A DNA stretch of 64,000 nt from Selaginella moellendorffii (lineage: Eukaryota; Streptophyta; Lycopodiopsida; Selaginellales; Selaginellaceae), in the NCBI RefSeq assembly GCF_000143415.4, contig NW_003314376.1:67433-131432 (forward strand), given 5' to 3'. The notes under the pieces were generated by a model. That model saw only the letters and a list, made by a program, of their open reading frames with translations. It ran no database searches and had not been told where the DNA came from. Of this stretch, positions 63,778 through 64,000 are shown in pieces. How positions within the stretch are numbered: the first letter of the stretch is position 1; the number at the start of each line of letters is the position of its first letter. Both the position numbers and the translations under genes were made by a program.

Positions 63778-64000
63778 GTATGATCTTTAGTACCAAATAA
63801 ATACTAATATTATTTGTTTTTTTAATTTTCTAGTAAACATATTTAGAATTTTTTTAAAAATGAGTAACTTTACTTTTTCCTTTTTTACAAAATATCGAAA
63901 GCACATTCTTTCGAAGTTTAAGCACATTTGCTTTCGGTCTCTGACAGCCCCTGAACAAACGAACGGAGAAATCGGGCATGCTTGATCAATCCAAAGAAAC
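63778..64000. other. continuation of S4 right arm
   Basis: After the 14-bp repeat TATGATCTTTAGTA the sequence is a diverged reverse complement of the S left-arm outer block: TAGTAAACATATTT, then AATGAGTAAC. It ends with a stretch that is the inverse of the left-arm GTTTCTTTGGATTGATCAAG. The arm continues beyond the window. Confidence 0.7.

Noticed and set aside
1-64000. CRISPR arrays, operons or other bacterial features
   Set aside because: No spaced repeats, no compact operons; introns, LTR elements and plant-type repeats indicate nuclear plant DNA.

Overview
The window looks like repeat-dense nuclear DNA of a land plant. My best guess is a lycophyte such as Selaginella, for three reasons. 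Captured pentatricopeptide-repeat (PPR) fragments have a Selaginella-like style, with peptides such as NAQTFMVALKARGD and ACSLITFYRKCG. Inferred introns are very short (about 33-52 nt). (TTTAGGG)n telomere-type motifs occur. I see no intact host protein gene that I would defend. Almost everything is mobile elements, relics of captured genes, and tandem or inverted duplications. There is one 100-base assembly gap at 57438-57537. Family names used below are mine.

Layout. (1) NA is a short non-autonomous LTR element: NA-A 1-2496 (cut by the window start), NA-B 21007-23251, NA-C 29511-45360. (2) S is a unit of 5-7 kb built as a large imperfect inverted repeat: S1 2497-8935, S2 14283-20570, S3 23736-29060, S4 45361-52591 plus 63778-64000. 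Each arm runs from the outside inward through an unknown block, a tRNA-Ala(AGC) copy, gene fragments of unknown origin (in left arms including a His-rich membrane-protein reading frame) and a PPR fragment, to an AT-rich centre. (3) Gypsy-2 is a Ty3/gypsy element with LTRs of about 175 bp: 2a 8936-13942, 2b 52592-54858 (truncated), 2c 55041-63777 (reverse). (4) Gypsy-1 is a chromodomain Ty3/gypsy element, 31280-44877, nested inside NA-C; an LTR relic of it sits at the same site in NA-A. (5) SOL is a cut-and-paste DNA transposon with 4-bp target duplications, 36338-42618 inside Gypsy-1 and 55748-61451 inside Gypsy-2c.

History read from junctions. NA inserted first, and all copies share the same right flank. 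Gypsy-1 then entered the NA ancestor of copies A and C; NA-B keeps the empty site. The block NA+S+Gypsy-2 was duplicated, so A-S1-2a and C-S4-2b share junctions. SOL elements inserted last, each into an integrase region.

Most notable observations: two precise short spliceosomal-type introns in the Gypsy-1 integrase; a 24-bp palindrome dispersed about ten times in each SOL copy; a Gypsy-2/NA primer-binding site matching tRNA-Ala, the same tRNA carried by the neighbouring S units; and S units that could fold into long hairpin RNAs from captured gene pieces. Coding decay in the retroelements is dominated by CAG/CGA/TGG to stop transitions, as expected from deamination of methylated cytosine.
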